Source of the DNA: Calothrix sp. HK-06
Lineage (GTDB): Bacteria; Cyanobacteriota; Cyanobacteriia; Cyanobacteriales; Nostocaceae
Length of the DNA: 64,000 nt
Assembly: GCF_001904745.1 (NCBI RefSeq)
Contig: NZ_MRCD01000005.1
Coordinates: forward strand, 1-64,000
Direction: 5' to 3'
The position numbers and the translations under genes were made by a program. Each line of letters begins with the position of its first letter. The stretch's first letter is position 1. Under the pieces are notes generated by a model, which worked only from the letters and a program-made list of their open reading frames with translations, ran no database searches and was not told where the DNA came from. Positions 25,329-35,884 of this stretch are shown piece after piece.

Positions 25329-27752
25329 TCAATTTCGTAAAATTGCTTTTTTAAATTTTGAGACTCGTTCTACTTGGTTCGGCGCCTGCATTTGTGTGAA
25401 TATCTCAATAGCTGAGTCAAAAGCTTCTCGACTTGCTGGTAATTGCAGTTTTTGGTACGTTAGACCTAGTTGAAGGTAAGCTACGGCTAAATCACACTTG
25501 GCGCCGATTTTTTCTAGTAGCTCTATTGCTTGCTCGTGGTGTGTAAACGCGAGTTCAAATTCTGACTGATGATGGTATATTTGTGCTAATCCACTTAGAG
25601 ATTTTGCCTTGACTTGTGTGTAGTGGCTTTTATCGGCAAAGTTTAATGCTGTGGTAAACATTTGGTTGGCTTGAGCATAATCACCTAAGTTTAGATATGT
25701 TTGACCAAGCATTTGAATAAAGTATGCGTGTCTTCCTGTATTTTCGTTTAGTTCTTGGGTGATGATTTGAGATGCTGATATTGCTGCACGCGCTTTTTCG
25801 TAATATCCTGAATATGAATTTACTAATGCTAGACAAACTGATGCTTTTTCTGCCCAGCGATGATGGTCGGTGTTTTGCGCTTTGTCTATAACTTGTTGGA
25901 ATAGTTGTGATGATGCTTCGAGTTCCCATAGGTCGAGTTGATATAACCCTATACTTAATAATGAATCAACTTCTAGCATTCGTAAGTAATATATTTTATG
26001 TTTGTTTTCTTGGTTGGGTATTAGTGATTTGAGGTTTTGCGTTGCTAGTTGTATAGTTTTTTGTTGGCATGTAATTGCTAAGTTGATTTTTCCTGTAATC
26101 CAGTATAGGTCTCCTAGGATGTTGTAAAGTTCGCTGAGGTTGGCAGATTCTTCGCTGCGTTCAGAATGACAGGTTTGACGCTCGGAATGACAGGTTGGGT
26201 TTAGTATATTATTAATTAGGGAAATTAAGGGTTGTATGTAGCCGATTCTGTATAATGTGCTGCCTAGTGGTAAATATTGGCGCCATTGATTGTTTCTGCT
26301 TTTGAGTATAACTTTGCCTGCTAGCTCAAATTGGTTGATTTCAATGTAATGATAATAAGCTTCTAGTGCTTGTATGGCATCTTTGAATGCTGTTATTTGC
26401 TGTATACTATCAGTCCAAAATTCTGCTGCTTTTTGGTTGGTAATTTCCCAGTCTGCACTTGCGCGTAAGCGTGAAATAGCTTCTGCACGAATTACTGGAT
26501 GTAACCAATATTCACCTTGATGACATTCTATTAGTGAACGATTTTTTAATGAGGTGATTATTTGACGGTGTTCTGTTGTTGGTATATCCCAAAGTAAACT
26601 ATAAAGTCCAGAGGTGGGAATTTTTGCCACGTCTTGATAACGATAGCAGCCTAAACGGCATAATAAGCGATAAGCTGATGAGTCTAGAGATTGTAAACGG
26701 TTGATTTGACTAACTGTTAAGTTCTTTAAATCTATGACAGCAAGGGGGTCTGCACGATTTTCTTGCCAATATTTCGCCATGTTTCCCGCAAAGTCTTCTT
26801 GAATTGTACCGCAGAGTATACCCATTGCTTTGGCATTTCCACCATACGCACGCTGCATGTCTTCTAAGGTTGGTAAGTCAATTTCTACTCTTCGGTTCTG
26901 AAAAAATTGTAGCCATGCGGATTTTTCTAAACCTGGAAGACGGTAATGTTCGACGTTTAAACTTGGTTCACATAGTCTGTCACGACTCGTTACTAAAGTC
27001 AGGGACTCGACGCGCGTATCACCCAATACTCTTAATAGTTCAACGTAATTTCTGTGTGTCTCGATAAATCTACCTTGTCCATCGAGCGCTGATTCTAAGT
27101 TATCAATTAATACACCAATTTTACGTCCGTGTAATTGCCGCTTTAATCTTAAAAGTGATACGCCAAATTCTACACCCGGTTCTTCGTTAAAGTCTTGTTT
27201 GAGCCATTCTTCTATAACATGTTCTGCTGCTGTAATATTTTGCGGTTCTTTTGCCATCAAAAGTTCTAGCACCAAATCAAATTCTTGATGCAGGTACTCT
27301 GTAGCGAGAGTTGTTTTGCCTAAACCACCTTCACCTTGAATGACTATAACTTTTGCACCCTGATTTTTGAGCGTGTGCAGGTGCGCTACTGCTTCTCCCC
27401 TTCCTAGAAAGTTAATATTTTCAATATCTATGTTATTTTCTACAGGCGCCACAGCAACATAAACAGGTCGTAAACCAGATATAGTGGCAGCTTTGCGACA
27501 ACACCGTTCTAAAATCGAACGACAGTTACCCTTAGTAATTTTCTGCTTGAGCGCTTTCGATAACAACTTCCACAACTGCGAACCAACATCTTTAGCATGT
27601 CCTTCTGTACATCCGTATTGATTGGCTATCTCTAAGTACTTTCTACCTAACCAAACTTGCTGAAGAATAATTCTTTCCAGTTCGCTCAAAGTTTCTCCGG
27701 TATGCGCTGGAACAAAAGTATCTAACCATGCCAAAACTGCTTCAGCGTTCAT
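25329..27752 (-). CDS. STAND (NB-ARC-type) NTPase with TPR repeats and N-terminal HTH
   Basis: 807 residues. An N-terminal helical domain (about 1-95, LSELERIILQQVWLGRKYLE, YGCTEGHAKDVGSQLWKLL) resembles the HTH found at the front of many cyanobacterial AP-ATPases. The NTPase has Walker A GEGGLGKTT at 140-148, Walker B-like IGVLIDNLESAL at about 223-234 and a sensor-like TSRDR. A winged-helix part and TPR-like helices (about 480-800: ADYAQANQMFTTALNFA, ELAFTHHEQAIELLEK) follow. STAND proteins are signal-dependent switches, several with anti-phage roles; the trigger here is unknown. A CHSERSEES-type repeat peptide is inserted in frame at 26145-26194. Confidence 0.85.
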   Translation of the reverse strand: MNAEAVLAWLDTFVPAHTGETLSELERIILQQVWLGRKYLEIANQYGCTEGHAKDVGSQLWKLLSKALKQKITKGNCRSILERCCRKAATISGLRPVYVAVAPVENNIDIENINFLGRGEAVAHLHTLKNQGAKVIVIQGEGGLGKTTLATEYLHQEFDLVLELLMAKEPQNITAAEHVIEEWLKQDFNEEPGVEFGVSLLRLKRQLHGRKIGVLIDNLESALDGQGRFIETHRNYVELLRVLGDTRVESLTLVTSRDRLCEPSLNVEHYRLPGLEKSAWLQFFQNRRVEIDLPTLEDMQRAYGGNAKAMGILCGTIQEDFAGNMAKYWQENRADPLAVIDLKNLTVSQINRLQSLDSSAYRLLCRLGCYRYQDVAKIPTSGLYSLLWDIPTTEHRQIITSLKNRSLIECHQGEYWLHPVIRAEAISRLRASADWEITNQKAAEFWTDSIQQITAFKDAIQALEAYYHYIEINQFELAGKVILKSRNNQWRQYLPLGSTLYRIGYIQPLISLINNILNPTCHSERQTCHSERSEESANLSELYNILGDLYWITGKINLAITCQQKTIQLATQNLKSLIPNQENKHKIYYLRMLEVDSLLSIGLYQLDLWELEASSQLFQQVIDKAQNTDHHRWAEKASVCLALVNSYSGYYEKARAAISASQIITQELNENTGRHAYFIQMLGQTYLNLGDYAQANQMFTTALNFADKSHYTQVKAKSLSGLAQIYHHQSEFELAFTHHEQAIELLEKIGAKCDLAVAYLQLGLTYQKLQLPASREAFDSAIEIFTQMQAPNQVERVSKFKKAILRN
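26145..26194 (-). repeat. Palindromic repeat inserted in frame in the STAND gene
   Basis: About 50 bp encoding CHSERQTCHSERSEES on the minus strand. TCATTCTGAACGCAGCGAAG is the widespread intergenic palindromic repeat also seen as the core of the 14954-15130 array. It sits in a loop between TPR helices and keeps the frame. Confidence 0.85.
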
Positions 27753-27942
27753 CGCCTCACTATGCTGACTATATATATAGATAACTAGTCCCAGTTTAAG
27801 CTTTAATTTCCAGACTTTACGACAAGATTCTGTAAATCCTACTTTTTCCCCGACTAAACTCCCGACTTTGCCCGACAGACAAAAATATCCGGCGCCAATT
27901 AAGCTGTGGTAACGGTGGCAGTAATCATTACATTACCAAATT

Positions 27943-28017
27943 AATCCCCCTAGCCTTAATAAGGGGGTAACAAGAATCATTCTTAGCCCCTTCTTATTAA
28001 GGGGGGTTGGGGGAATC
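27943..28017. repeat. Long inverted repeat of the CCTTAATAAGGGG type
   Basis: About 75 bp that folds on itself: AATCCCCCTAGCCTTAATAAG on the left against CTTATTAAGGGGGGTTGGGG on the right. Non-coding miniature element. It lies in the divergent gap between the STAND gene and the desaturase-like gene and ends 22 bp before the ATG at 28040. Confidence 0.7.
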
Positions 28018-28039
28018 AAAATCACATTTAAATAAAACT

Positions 28040-28963
28040 ATGCTTAATACCGCCAAATTATTACAAACCAATCAAAAGCCTAACTTCTGGCACATTAACC
28101 GCCAAATTCGCACCTTACTCGACAATTATCTAACACTCAACCAATTACACGCGCGCTTACAAGACTTACCAGTACAATTTGCAAATCCTCAACCGCGTCC
28201 TTGGAAACAAATTGACTGGCAAGCAATAAACCGCGACCAAATAATTGGTATTAATATTGACGTGTTCTTAGCCATCCTCAAAGGTAGTCTAGATACCGAG
28301 GCGCCTATTCGAGGATACACACAAACAAGCCGTCAATACTTGCAAACTTTACATCCATCTCTAGCTAGATTTGTTGGAGGTGCAGTTAATGAACACAACG
28401 AATTAATAGAACTTGGTTTGTGGGAAAAAGAAGAACGTCAACACACCCCAGCACTACAAAAAATCTATCAGCAATTAACAGGGGAAAAAATAACACCGAC
28501 TTTACGAACGGTTCGAGGTTATTTACCAACCGATAACCCACATGAAGACTTATATCGTCACGGATTACACCGAGTTGCAACTGAATACGGCGCCACCTGT
28601 TTATATCTATGGATGATGGCACATACAACAGGCACATTACATTCGGTACTCGAACAGCTTGCCATAGATGAAATTAACCATATGACAAAGTTTTGGGGTT
28701 TTGGAGTTTGGGTATATCCCGACACATCTTTACAGAGAGTTATCAGTATCTTCATTAAAACTCGTCGTCAAAGTGAAGTGCGTAACAATTTATTCCGCAC
28801 CGTCACTCGTATGATGAAAACGCTGAAATGGCAAGCCTGGACGCTAAATAATAAGATTACTTTGATTTTAGTGTTAATTTATACAATGTTGCGGCTATTG
28901 AAATGGAATAACACCCTGACACCGCAGTACTTGAACGAATTATTTGGAATGAACGCTCACTAA
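28040..28963 (+). CDS. Di-iron acyl-ACP-desaturase-like (type 2) protein
   Basis: 307 residues from ATG 28040; a TTG at 28007 lies inside a repeat and is unlikely. Four metal ligands of the four-helix di-iron fold can be placed: Glu87 (GSLDTEAP), Glu132xxHis135 (KEERQH), Glu182 and Glu211xxHis214 (IDEINH). Spacings of 45, 50 and 29 are close to 38, 53 and 33 in castor stearoyl-ACP desaturase (E105, E143xxH146, E196, E229xxH232). Flanking residues also agree (W..EE..H..AL, IAIDE). It may desaturate or hydroxylate an ACP- or isoprenoid-linked chain. The next gene, uppS, follows after 13 bp and suggests a shared lipid context. The C-terminal 60 residues are hydrophobic or basic and unlike plant enzymes. 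Confidence 0.75.
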   Translation: MLNTAKLLQTNQKPNFWHINRQIRTLLDNYLTLNQLHARLQDLPVQFANPQPRPWKQIDWQAINRDQIIGINIDVFLAILKGSLDTEAPIRGYTQTSRQYLQTLHPSLARFVGGAVNEHNELIELGLWEKEERQHTPALQKIYQQLTGEKITPTLRTVRGYLPTDNPHEDLYRHGLHRVATEYGATCLYLWMMAHTTGTLHSVLEQLAIDEINHMTKFWGFGVWVYPDTSLQRVISIFIKTRRQSEVRNNLFRTVTRMMKTLKWQAWTLNNKITLILVLIYTMLRLLKWNNTLTPQYLNELFGMNAH

Positions 28964-28976
28964 TTACTAAAATCCT

Positions 28977-29735
28977 ATGAATAATACCATTACTCAATTA
29001 CCTATTGACCTAGATTCACAGCGTTTACCGCAACATGTCGCTTTAATCATGGATGGAAACGGTCGCTGGGCAAAGCAGCGTGGTTTACCGCGTATTGCTG
29101 GACATCGCCAAGGTGTTAGAACGTTAAAAGATATACTGCGCTGCTGTAAAGATTGGGGAATTAAAGCGCTAACTGTGTATGCTTTTTCTACAGAAAATTG
29201 GGGTAGACCGTTTGAGGAAGTTGAGTTTTTGATGCGGTTGTTTGAGCGTGCGCTGAAAAAAGAGTTAGACGCAATGCATAAAGAAGGTGTACAAATTAGA
29301 TTTATTGGTGATTTATCTGCTTTACCCCAGTCACTTATTAAGCTTATTGACCTTGCCGTTGAAAAAACACGCTACAATCAAACGCTGCAATTTAATATCG
29401 CCGTCAACTATGGTGGGCGCCATGAAATAATCAACGCATGTCGTCAAATAGGAGAACTTGTACAAACAGGTCAACTTGACGCATCAGATATAAACGAACA
29501 GTTGTTTTCACAACAGCTATACACAGCAAACTCACTAGAACCCGATTTACTAATTCGTACTAGCGGTGAAATGCGGTTGAGTAACTTTTTACTCTGGCAA
29601 ATGGCTTATACAGAAATGTACTTTACCGATGTGCTGTTCCCCGACTTTGATAGAACAGCTTTTCATCAAGCTTTACTAAGTTACCAAAAACGTGACCGTA
29701 GATTCGGCACAATTAAAACATCTTTGTCCGCATGA
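28977..29735 (+). CDS. uppS: Isoprenyl transferase (undecaprenyl diphosphate synthase family)
   Basis: 252 residues. It condenses isopentenyl diphosphate with an allylic diphosphate to make cis-polyprenyl carrier lipid for envelope glycan synthesis. The catalytic Asp26 is in [32 protein letters not shown] and the C-terminal [15 protein letters not shown] are all present. Full length. Co-directional with and 13 bp after the desaturase-like gene. Confidence 0.95.
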   Translation: MNNTITQLPIDLDSQRLPQHVALIMDGNGRWAKQRGLPRIAGHRQGVRTLKDILRCCKDWGIKALTVYAFSTENWGRPFEEVEFLMRLFERALKKELDAMHKEGVQIRFIGDLSALPQSLIKLIDLAVEKTRYNQTLQFNIAVNYGGRHEIINACRQIGELVQTGQLDASDINEQLFSQQLYTANSLEPDLLIRTSGEMRLSNFLLWQMAYTEMYFTDVLFPDFDRTAFHQALLSYQKRDRRFGTIKTSLSA

Positions 29736-29776
29736 GGATAAAATGCACTATGTAGACTTCAGGACAAATAACATCT

Positions 29777-30244
29777 ATGCGAGTACTAGCAAGTGGAATG
29801 ATAATCACTCTCGTATCATCTACATTTCCAGCATTAGCACAACAGCCAAAAGTCTCAGATTCTCAAGTAGCTGCAATGGTTGAAGCACTACGACAATCGG
29901 CGCCAAAAAGTTCACCGAACAAAGGATATTACAGCGACTGGCAGGTAAAGCCACAAACTATCAAATTGTGGACACAATATTGTTTGAAAAAAGAATTAAC
30001 GCCGATGCAGTTTCAAAACGACCCAGCAACCGCGCGTCAAGTAGTATCGTGCATAATTAACCGTGAATTAAGCAAACAGTTTCGCGCGATACCCAACAAT
30101 GAAACTGCCGCAGTAGGTAGCGTAGCCTGCTGGTGGATGACTGGTAACTATACAGGTTGTAGCAGTGGATTCACCGCTGATTTTGTTAAAAACGTAACAA
30201 AACTATATCAGCAACAGCGCTCCAAACCAAAACCACAGCCTTAA
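29777..30244 (+). CDS. Small exported protein with four cysteines, unknown function
   Basis: 155 residues with a signal peptide (about 1-21, ending ALA). The mature part has four cysteines (TQYCLKK, VSCIINR, VACWWMTG, TGCSSG), which suggests disulfides, and the pattern KLWTQYCLKKELTPMQFQ near the middle. It starts 41 bp after uppS on the same strand. I believe similar proteins are conserved in cyanobacteria but know no function. Confidence 0.65.
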   Translation: MRVLASGMIITLVSSTFPALAQQPKVSDSQVAAMVEALRQSAPKSSPNKGYYSDWQVKPQTIKLWTQYCLKKELTPMQFQNDPATARQVVSCIINRELSKQFRAIPNNETAAVGSVACWWMTGNYTGCSSGFTADFVKNVTKLYQQQRSKPKPQP

Positions 30245-30578
30245 TACTTTCTTGTGGAACGGGCATCCTCCCTCGCCCGTCTCCTCATATGACTAAGTAT
30301 AAGTATTTACGAATAACCGAAGCAGTTGTAATAGTCAAATTCTTCTTCTGAATGTATTGTTATTAATATTAAGTAATAATAAGTTGTATATAAACCTAAT
30401 ACTTTATAAGGGTGAGACTATATGGACAAAGCCTACTGGGGCAGGTTAAAATAATTGATAATTCATATGTCTCTCTTGTATTTTAATAATAGCTATGACC
30501 AAATTACTTGAACTTACTGCTTATGGGAACGGCAAATAAAATTCCAAAGTGTTAGATAGTTTTGGAGAATTATTTGAG
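30245..30578. other. Intergenic region between convergent genes
   Basis: 334 bp, AT-rich. Apart from the repeat at 30251-30281 I see no gene or motif in it. Confidence 0.5.
30251..30281. repeat. Dispersed TTGTGGAACGGGCATCC element
   Basis: Variant of the 21062-21088 family. ACGGGC (30259-30264) and GCCCGT (30275-30280) form the stem. It is placed 7 bp behind the stop codon at 30244, consistent with terminator use. Confidence 0.75.
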
Positions 30579-31874
30579 CTAGATTGGCAAAGAAATTGTA
30601 AACTTTGTTCCTTCACCAAGGGTTGACCAACAGTCAATTGTTCCATCGTGTTTATCAATAATAATTTGTTTAGCAATTGCTAATCCTAACCCCGTACCTT
30701 TATTTACACCTTTAGTGGTAAATAAATTGTCAAAAATACATTGCCTAACCTCCTCGCTCATACCAATACCATTATCAGTAATGGTAATTGTTACCTGTTT
30801 ATCTACGACAAAGGTTGTAATTCTAATTTGGTTAGGATTAGCTGTGATTTCCTCAAAACTACGACCTACGTTAGATTCATCTAAAGCATCAATCGCATTT
30901 GCCAATATATTCATAAAAACTTGATTTAATTGACCAGGAAAACATTCAACTTCGGGTATATTGCCATACTCCGTAAAGACCTCAATTGCTGGACGTAGTT
31001 CGTTTGCTTTGAGACGGTGCTTGAGAATTAAGATTGTGCTATCAATTCCTTCATGCAAGTTGAATGGTTGTTTGTAATCTCGATCTGCCCTAGAAAACGT
31101 TCTTAAACTATTGCTAATATTTTTAATACGATCACAAGCCATTGTCATGGAGTCAATCATCTTAGACAAGTCTTGTATGGAATAATCCAAATCGATTTCC
31201 TCAGCGTGATTAAGGATTTCTTGGCTTGGTGATGGTAAAGTTTGTTGATAAAGTTTCAAGTGTTCAACAATATCACCAATACTGGGTTTTGCCTGTTTGA
31301 GACTAGCTGATATAAAGCCAAGGGGATTATTCATTTCGTGCGCTATCCCTGCTACCAAATTACCCAGTGCGGACATTTTCTCGTTCTGAATCATTTGTAT
31401 CTGAGTATCTTGTAGTTGCTTTAAGGATTTAGTTAATTCTACGGTACGCTCAGATACCTGTTGTTCTAAAGTGCGGGTAAGATGAGATATTTTTAAATGT
31501 AATTTTAATCTAGCAATTACTTCTTCTTGTTGGAAGGGTTTGGTAATATAATCAACGGCGCCAATTTCCAATCCTTTTACCTTATCTGTGGCATTAGATA
31601 AAGCGGTCATAAAAATTACTGGAATAGTCTCAGTGATTAAATTAGCTTTTAACCTGCGACAAGTTTCAAAGCCATCAATACCGGGCATCATCACATCTAA
31701 GATAATTAAATCGGGGTGAGCATATTCTGCTTGTTCAATGGCTGATTCTCCATCCGTTGCCATTAGAGCTTTCCACCCATATCCCTGAATTGTTTCCGAT
31801 AGCACTTTAAGATTATTAGGATTATCGTCTACTAAAAGAATAGACATTGGTTTGGCAAAAGAATCGTTCATCAT
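30579..31874 (-). CDS. Receiver-histidine kinase (REC-HisKA-HATPase)
   Basis: 431 residues. Receiver domain 10-125 with phosphoacceptor Asp60 (IILDVMMPG) and Lys in DYITKPF; a short coiled coil; a HisKA-type domain with His179 in [14 protein letters not shown]; HATPase with [16 protein letters not shown] and GTGLGLAI. Cytoplasmic. Its start overlaps the stop of the CHASE2 kinase gene by 4 bp, so the two are translationally coupled; it probably receives phosphate from that kinase and relays it. It closely resembles the C-terminal kinase of the protein at 43957-50136. Confidence 0.93.
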   Translation of the reverse strand: MMNDSFAKPMSILLVDDNPNNLKVLSETIQGYGWKALMATDGESAIEQAEYAHPDLIILDVMMPGIDGFETCRRLKANLITETIPVIFMTALSNATDKVKGLEIGAVDYITKPFQQEEVIARLKLHLKISHLTRTLEQQVSERTVELTKSLKQLQDTQIQMIQNEKMSALGNLVAGIAHEMNNPLGFISASLKQAKPSIGDIVEHLKLYQQTLPSPSQEILNHAEEIDLDYSIQDLSKMIDSMTMACDRIKNISNSLRTFSRADRDYKQPFNLHEGIDSTILILKHRLKANELRPAIEVFTEYGNIPEVECFPGQLNQVFMNILANAIDALDESNVGRSFEEITANPNQIRITTFVVDKQVTITITDNGIGMSEEVRQCIFDNLFTTKGVNKGTGLGLAIAKQIIIDKHDGTIDCWSTLGEGTKFTISLPI

Positions 31875-34660
31875 TTTAGTGTTTCTTCTACGACTAAAGA
31901 TTTAATAAATTTACGTATTTTTCCCGTTTGAAAACTCTTAGTAAGCTTATTTAATTCAGCTACAAAGGGAACTAACTGTTTGTTTGCTTCTACTTGCGCT
32001 TTTAATATTTCCTCTATTCCTGGTATATCCCCCATCATTGCCAGATGATATAGTTGTTGCAAAACATCCTGAGATGGAATTACCCATTCGCTATCGTTTA
32101 TCTGTTCAGATTGGAGAGATAGCGGTTGTAATGTAGATTTGGTATAAATCCAGTCAACTTTGAGCAGCGATTGTAATGCATTGAGTAATTCATTTCTTTG
32201 AAGAGGTTTGGGTATAAATGCTGTTGCCCCTGCCTGTAAACTCCGTTGACGATTTTCCTCAAATACGTTAGCACTAGAAACAATAATGGGAATTGAAGTG
32301 CTTAGTGGATGCGATTGTAGGTGAACCATAAGTTCAAAACCATCCATATTTGGCATAGCTAAATCGAGCATAATTACATCTGGTTTATGTTCGGTTGCTA
32401 ATTGCAAACCTTGTTTCCCATCGCTTGCTTCTATCGTTCTACAACCAATTTCTTGTAGTAAGCTGCTTAAGATTGAACGGTGGTTATCATCATCATCGAC
32501 AATCAGAACTTGAGGTGCATTACCTTGAATCCCAGTGATATTTTGTTGGGTTGAAGTGATTCCCCCTCTATGCAACTCACTGCCAAGGGTTACTGGCACT
32601 GCCAAATCCAACCAAAAGATACTGCCTTCACCCAAGTGACTTTGCACCTGAATTTGGCTCCCCATCAATGCAGCTATTCTGTGACTGATGGCTAATCCCA
32701 AACCAGTACCTTCAGAACGTTGCTCTGCCGAACCCACTTGTTCAAAGGGCAAAAAGATTTTTTCTAATTGTTCTGATGACATTCCCACACCCGTGTCTTC
32801 AATCTGGAAGCGAATTTTAGCAATTGGGGATTGCTCAGAATCTTGCTCAGTTTCTAGTACCTCTACTTTCAAAAACACACCACCATTGTCTGTAAATTTG
32901 ATGGCATTACCCAACAAATTAATTAACACTTGCCGCAGTCGTTTTTCATCCGTTTCAATAGCACGTGGTAAGTTATCACTTATTAAAACATTAAAGCTAA
33001 TGCCTTTCTGCTTGGCTCGGATACCGCAAATTTCTGTCACACCATTTAAGAAATTAGGCAAATCTATACTGGCAGTAACTAATTCTAATCTCCGAGCTTC
33101 AATTTTCGACAGATCGAGAATGTCATTAATTAGCGTTAACAGATGCGAACCGCATTGATAGATGATGCTAACTCCTTCTCGATTTTTCTCTGTTAAGTTT
33201 GGCGAACCTTGTAGCACCTGGGCAAAACCCAAGATACCATTAAGTGGTGTGCGTAGCTCGTGGCTCATATTGGCAAGAAACTCGCTTTTTGCTTGGTTAG
33301 CAGCATCGGCAGCTTGCTTTGCCTGTTTCAAATCGTGAGTTCGCTCTTCAACTTTTTCCTCCAAGGTTTTGGAATAATTTAATAGTTGTTCGTTTGTTGC
33401 TTCTAGCAGACGGTTGGTATATTCCAATTGATCTTGCTTGTAAGCATTTGTTGTGGCAATAACGCTGGCAATAAATACAGTCAATGCTGGTGTTACCGGA
33501 ATCAAAATACCATTCAAAAAAAGCCCATAGGCGCCTGCTATCAATACTGCACTGATACCTACAGTTGTCCAGAGAATCTTACCACCTGGAATCGTTCGTT
33601 TAGTAGGCAGATTCGCTAACCACCAACTACCTCCAGAACCAAGAATAGACCAAACAACAATCCAGAGCGATGTGGATATACCCGAAATTCCGCGAAGGTT
33701 ACCTTTTCCTGTTTTTGCAGCCTGTACTAGTTGATTGGCAATATTGGCATGAATAACAACACCAGGAGTCGGTTTTTGGGCAGAAACTAACGAGGAACTA
33801 AAGGGTGTGTTAAAAACGTCATTCGTACTAGCAGCTGTGGAGCCAATAAATACCATGCGATCGCGCATCAAATTTACCGGAATGTTTCCCGCTAAGACAT
33901 CGCGCATCGAAACTGTACGAAATTTAGTTTCTGAACCATGCCAGTTGAGCAAAATTTGATAACCTCCAACATCGGCATCAGTATAACCAGCTTCTTGATT
34001 TTTGAGTGGCTGGTAAATTGCCTTGCCCAATTGAAACTTTTGCTGCTTTTCGTCAACAGATTCTAAGGTAATTTTTTCAGTTTCGAGATACTTAAGCGCT
34101 ACAAGCGTTGCCAGTCCGGCTTTGATTTTGCCATCTTCTTTGGCATCTTCAGCTGTGAGTAGGGCACGACGCACATGGCGATCGCCATCTAGCACCAAAT
34201 CTGCTAATCCTACTTGGTCATTTTTTTTCAATTCCGGTGGTGGATTAACGCGCTCACCAGTAATTTTCTCAACTCCAATCAAATTGGGAGTAGTCCTAAG
34301 AATTTGCGTGAGTTCCTCATACCCACTTCCTTCGGGTAAATCTCGATAAAGGTCAAGTCCGATAGAACGGGGTTGTTGCGCTCGAATTTTTTCGAGTAAT
34401 TGTGCTAATGACCAATCTGGAATAGGCCATTTACCTACTGATTGGATATCGCGTTCATCAATGGTAACGATTGTGATTTCGTCAGCAAGTGTAGGAGAAG
34501 AACGTAGTCGCACCAATTCATCCCGAAATTTCCACTCCAGCAAGTTAAAAAGTCCCAAAGACTGCCCCACAATAACTGTCAGAGCAACAGTGGGAGTAAT
34601 AATTAAAATACTGCGATTGCGTTGGATAAAAGCTTGGAATTTGTCCCACATAATTTTCAT
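31871..34660 (-). CDS. CHASE2-domain hybrid histidine kinase (CHASE2-HisKA-HATPase-REC)
   Basis: 929 residues. A first membrane helix (about 18-38) leads into an extracytoplasmic CHASE2 sensor (about 45-320, [42 protein letters not shown]). Three further helices (about 332-405), a coiled coil (410-460) and a HisKA domain with His467 ([10 protein letters not shown]) follow. HATPase motifs are [17 protein letters not shown] and GTGLGLAIS; a receiver carries Asp766 (IMLDLAMPN). The gene is next to an exported CHAT protease, a DUF928 gene and TPS genes, so it probably senses an envelope signal for that block. A perfect 31-base hairpin ends 3 bp before its start codon. Two HIP1 octamers lie in it. 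Confidence 0.93.
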   Translation of the reverse strand: MKIMWDKFQAFIQRNRSILIITPTVALTVIVGQSLGLFNLLEWKFRDELVRLRSSPTLADEITIVTIDERDIQSVGKWPIPDWSLAQLLEKIRAQQPRSIGLDLYRDLPEGSGYEELTQILRTTPNLIGVEKITGERVNPPPELKKNDQVGLADLVLDGDRHVRRALLTAEDAKEDGKIKAGLATLVALKYLETEKITLESVDEKQQKFQLGKAIYQPLKNQEAGYTDADVGGYQILLNWHGSETKFRTVSMRDVLAGNIPVNLMRDRMVFIGSTAASTNDVFNTPFSSSLVSAQKPTPGVVIHANIANQLVQAAKTGKGNLRGISGISTSLWIVVWSILGSGGSWWLANLPTKRTIPGGKILWTTVGISAVLIAGAYGLFLNGILIPVTPALTVFIASVIATTNAYKQDQLEYTNRLLEATNEQLLNYSKTLEEKVEERTHDLKQAKQAADAANQAKSEFLANMSHELRTPLNGILGFAQVLQGSPNLTEKNREGVSIIYQCGSHLLTLINDILDLSKIEARRLELVTASIDLPNFLNGVTEICGIRAKQKGISFNVLISDNLPRAIETDEKRLRQVLINLLGNAIKFTDNGGVFLKVEVLETEQDSEQSPIAKIRFQIEDTGVGMSSEQLEKIFLPFEQVGSAEQRSEGTGLGLAISHRIAALMGSQIQVQSHLGEGSIFWLDLAVPVTLGSELHRGGITSTQQNITGIQGNAPQVLIVDDDDNHRSILSSLLQEIGCRTIEASDGKQGLQLATEHKPDVIMLDLAMPNMDGFELMVHLQSHPLSTSIPIIVSSANVFEENRQRSLQAGATAFIPKPLQRNELLNALQSLLKVDWIYTKSTLQPLSLQSEQINDSEWVIPSQDVLQQLYHLAMMGDIPGIEEILKAQVEANKQLVPFVAELNKLTKSFQTGKIRKFIKSLVVEETLK

Positions 34661-34663
34661 TAA

Positions 34664-34694
34664 GATTCCCGACTTCTTTAAGAAGTCGGGAATC
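34664..34694. terminator. Perfect 15-bp-arm hairpin just upstream of the CHASE2 kinase start
   Basis: GATTCCCGACTTCTT and AAGAAGTCGGGAATC are perfect inverted copies. It lies 16 bp behind the DUF928 stop and 3 bp before the kinase ATG. It could end DUF928 transcription, or act in the kinase leader by hiding the ribosome-binding area. Confidence 0.6.
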
Positions 34695-34710
34695 TGGTAT
34701 AACGAGTTTT

Positions 34711-35697
34711 TTAATTTGTAGATGCTAGTAACGGGGCTGCGACAATATCACCTAAGCTAACAGAGGAAAGAAGTTCTTCCCATTGCTTAATAATAGTTAC
34801 ATTTTCAGGTTGGGCAGTGCGTAGTGCAGCCATTGTTGCTACGCAGTCATACCACACCCCGTTTTTACCCAAAGCTTCTGCTTGTTTCAGTAAATCTTTT
34901 TGCTGTAAAGCCGTTGCTAATGCAGCGCTGGGCTGGATGCGTTGAATCCAACCATCAACATAAGGTGTACTGGGGCTGAGTTGTCCATCCAATTTCAATG
35001 CCAGGAACCATTGGTAGTTTTTGCCGACGGCTAAAGCGGGTGCATCAGCAGGCAGTTTGACCGCAATTAACCCAGATTTTCCAGCAACAGGAATGGTCAT
35101 CTGGTGCTGCATGTTGCCAGCTTCATCTTTCAAACTAAACACAGCTTCTTCTGCATTAGAAGCAGGAAGATACACCATCACAGTGGGACGTTCAGACAGC
35201 GTTGTACCATAGAAACTTTGGGGTAAAACAGCAACGAGTGCTGCTGGACTAGATGCTGCGACTGTCGAAGGATTCAAGTAGGAAGTACCAACGCGAGAAG
35301 CCCCACCACTTGCCTGCTGGGGAGCGCTGTTACCTTTGGCTGGAGTAAATATATTCCCACGGGAAGCCCCACCACTCGCCTGTTGAGGGGCGCCGTTACC
35401 TCTAGTTGGTGTAAATAAATTGCCTCTGGAAGCTCCTCCCGTTGCTTGTCTAGGAGCGCCGTTACCTCTAGTTGGTGTAAATAAATTGCCTCTGGAAGCT
35501 CCTCCTGTTGCTTGACTAGGGGCGCCGTTACCTTTCTTGGGAGTAAAGAAACTACCACGGGAAGCTCCTCCTGTTGCTTGACTAGGGGCGCCATTTTTGG
35601 GAGGTGGCGTAAATGTTACAGCGTAAGCAATACTCCAGGTGCTGCTAGCAATTAGAGCGATCGCGCTCAATGTACTGATTAAATATCGGCGTTTCAT
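34711..35697 (-). CDS. Exported DUF928 protein with an expanded N-terminal repeat
   Basis: 328 residues. Signal peptide about 1-26. Residues 35-136 hold five 22-residue repeats of the type NGAP[10 protein letters not shown] followed by a short FTP-x-x-G linker; typical DUF928 proteins have this 'GAP..GGASRG' motif once. The DUF928 core follows (about 150-328: [50 protein letters not shown]). DUF928 proteins are cyanobacterial, exported and of unknown role, often coded near CHAT, CHASE2 and haemagglutinin-like genes. It lies between the CHAT and CHASE2 kinase genes on the same strand. Confidence 0.88.
   Translation of the reverse strand: MKRRYLISTLSAIALIASSTWSIAYAVTFTPPPKNGAPSQATGGASRGSFFTPKKGNGAPSQATGGASRGNLFTPTRGNGAPRQATGGASRGNLFTPTRGNGAPQQASGGASRGNIFTPAKGNSAPQQASGGASRVGTSYLNPSTVAASSPAALVAVLPQSFYGTTLSERPTVMVYLPASNAEEAVFSLKDEAGNMQHQMTIPVAGKSGLIAVKLPADAPALAVGKNYQWFLALKLDGQLSPSTPYVDGWIQRIQPSAALATALQQKDLLKQAEALGKNGVWYDCVATMAALRTAQPENVTIIKQWEELLSSVSLGDIVAAPLLASTN
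35290..35595 (-). repeat. 66-bp in-frame tandem repeat, five units
   Basis: Units of 66 bases encode 22 residues each, the middle ones nearly identical in DNA (for example CCTCTGGAAGCTCCTCC twice). They alternate [13 protein letters not shown] and (N/S)xFTPxxG. Recent expansion is likely as synonymous differences are few. Confidence 0.85.
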
Positions 35698-35884
35698 GAT
35701 GTTTCACCCATTATTACTAAGTCGTGATATAAAATACGTTGATGTAACCTAACTACAAAGTTTTTTTTAACTCTAAATCCAAGCTCACTAAGGTGTCTAT
35801 TAGCTGTTATAAACCAATCTACAGATAAATACTACAAATTAAATACGTTTTTTTTCTAACATCTATCTCAGTAATATTACGTAA

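Noticed and set aside
30245-30578. Searched for a small RNA or gene
   Set aside because: Only the short dispersed repeat is visible; no structured or coding signal otherwise.
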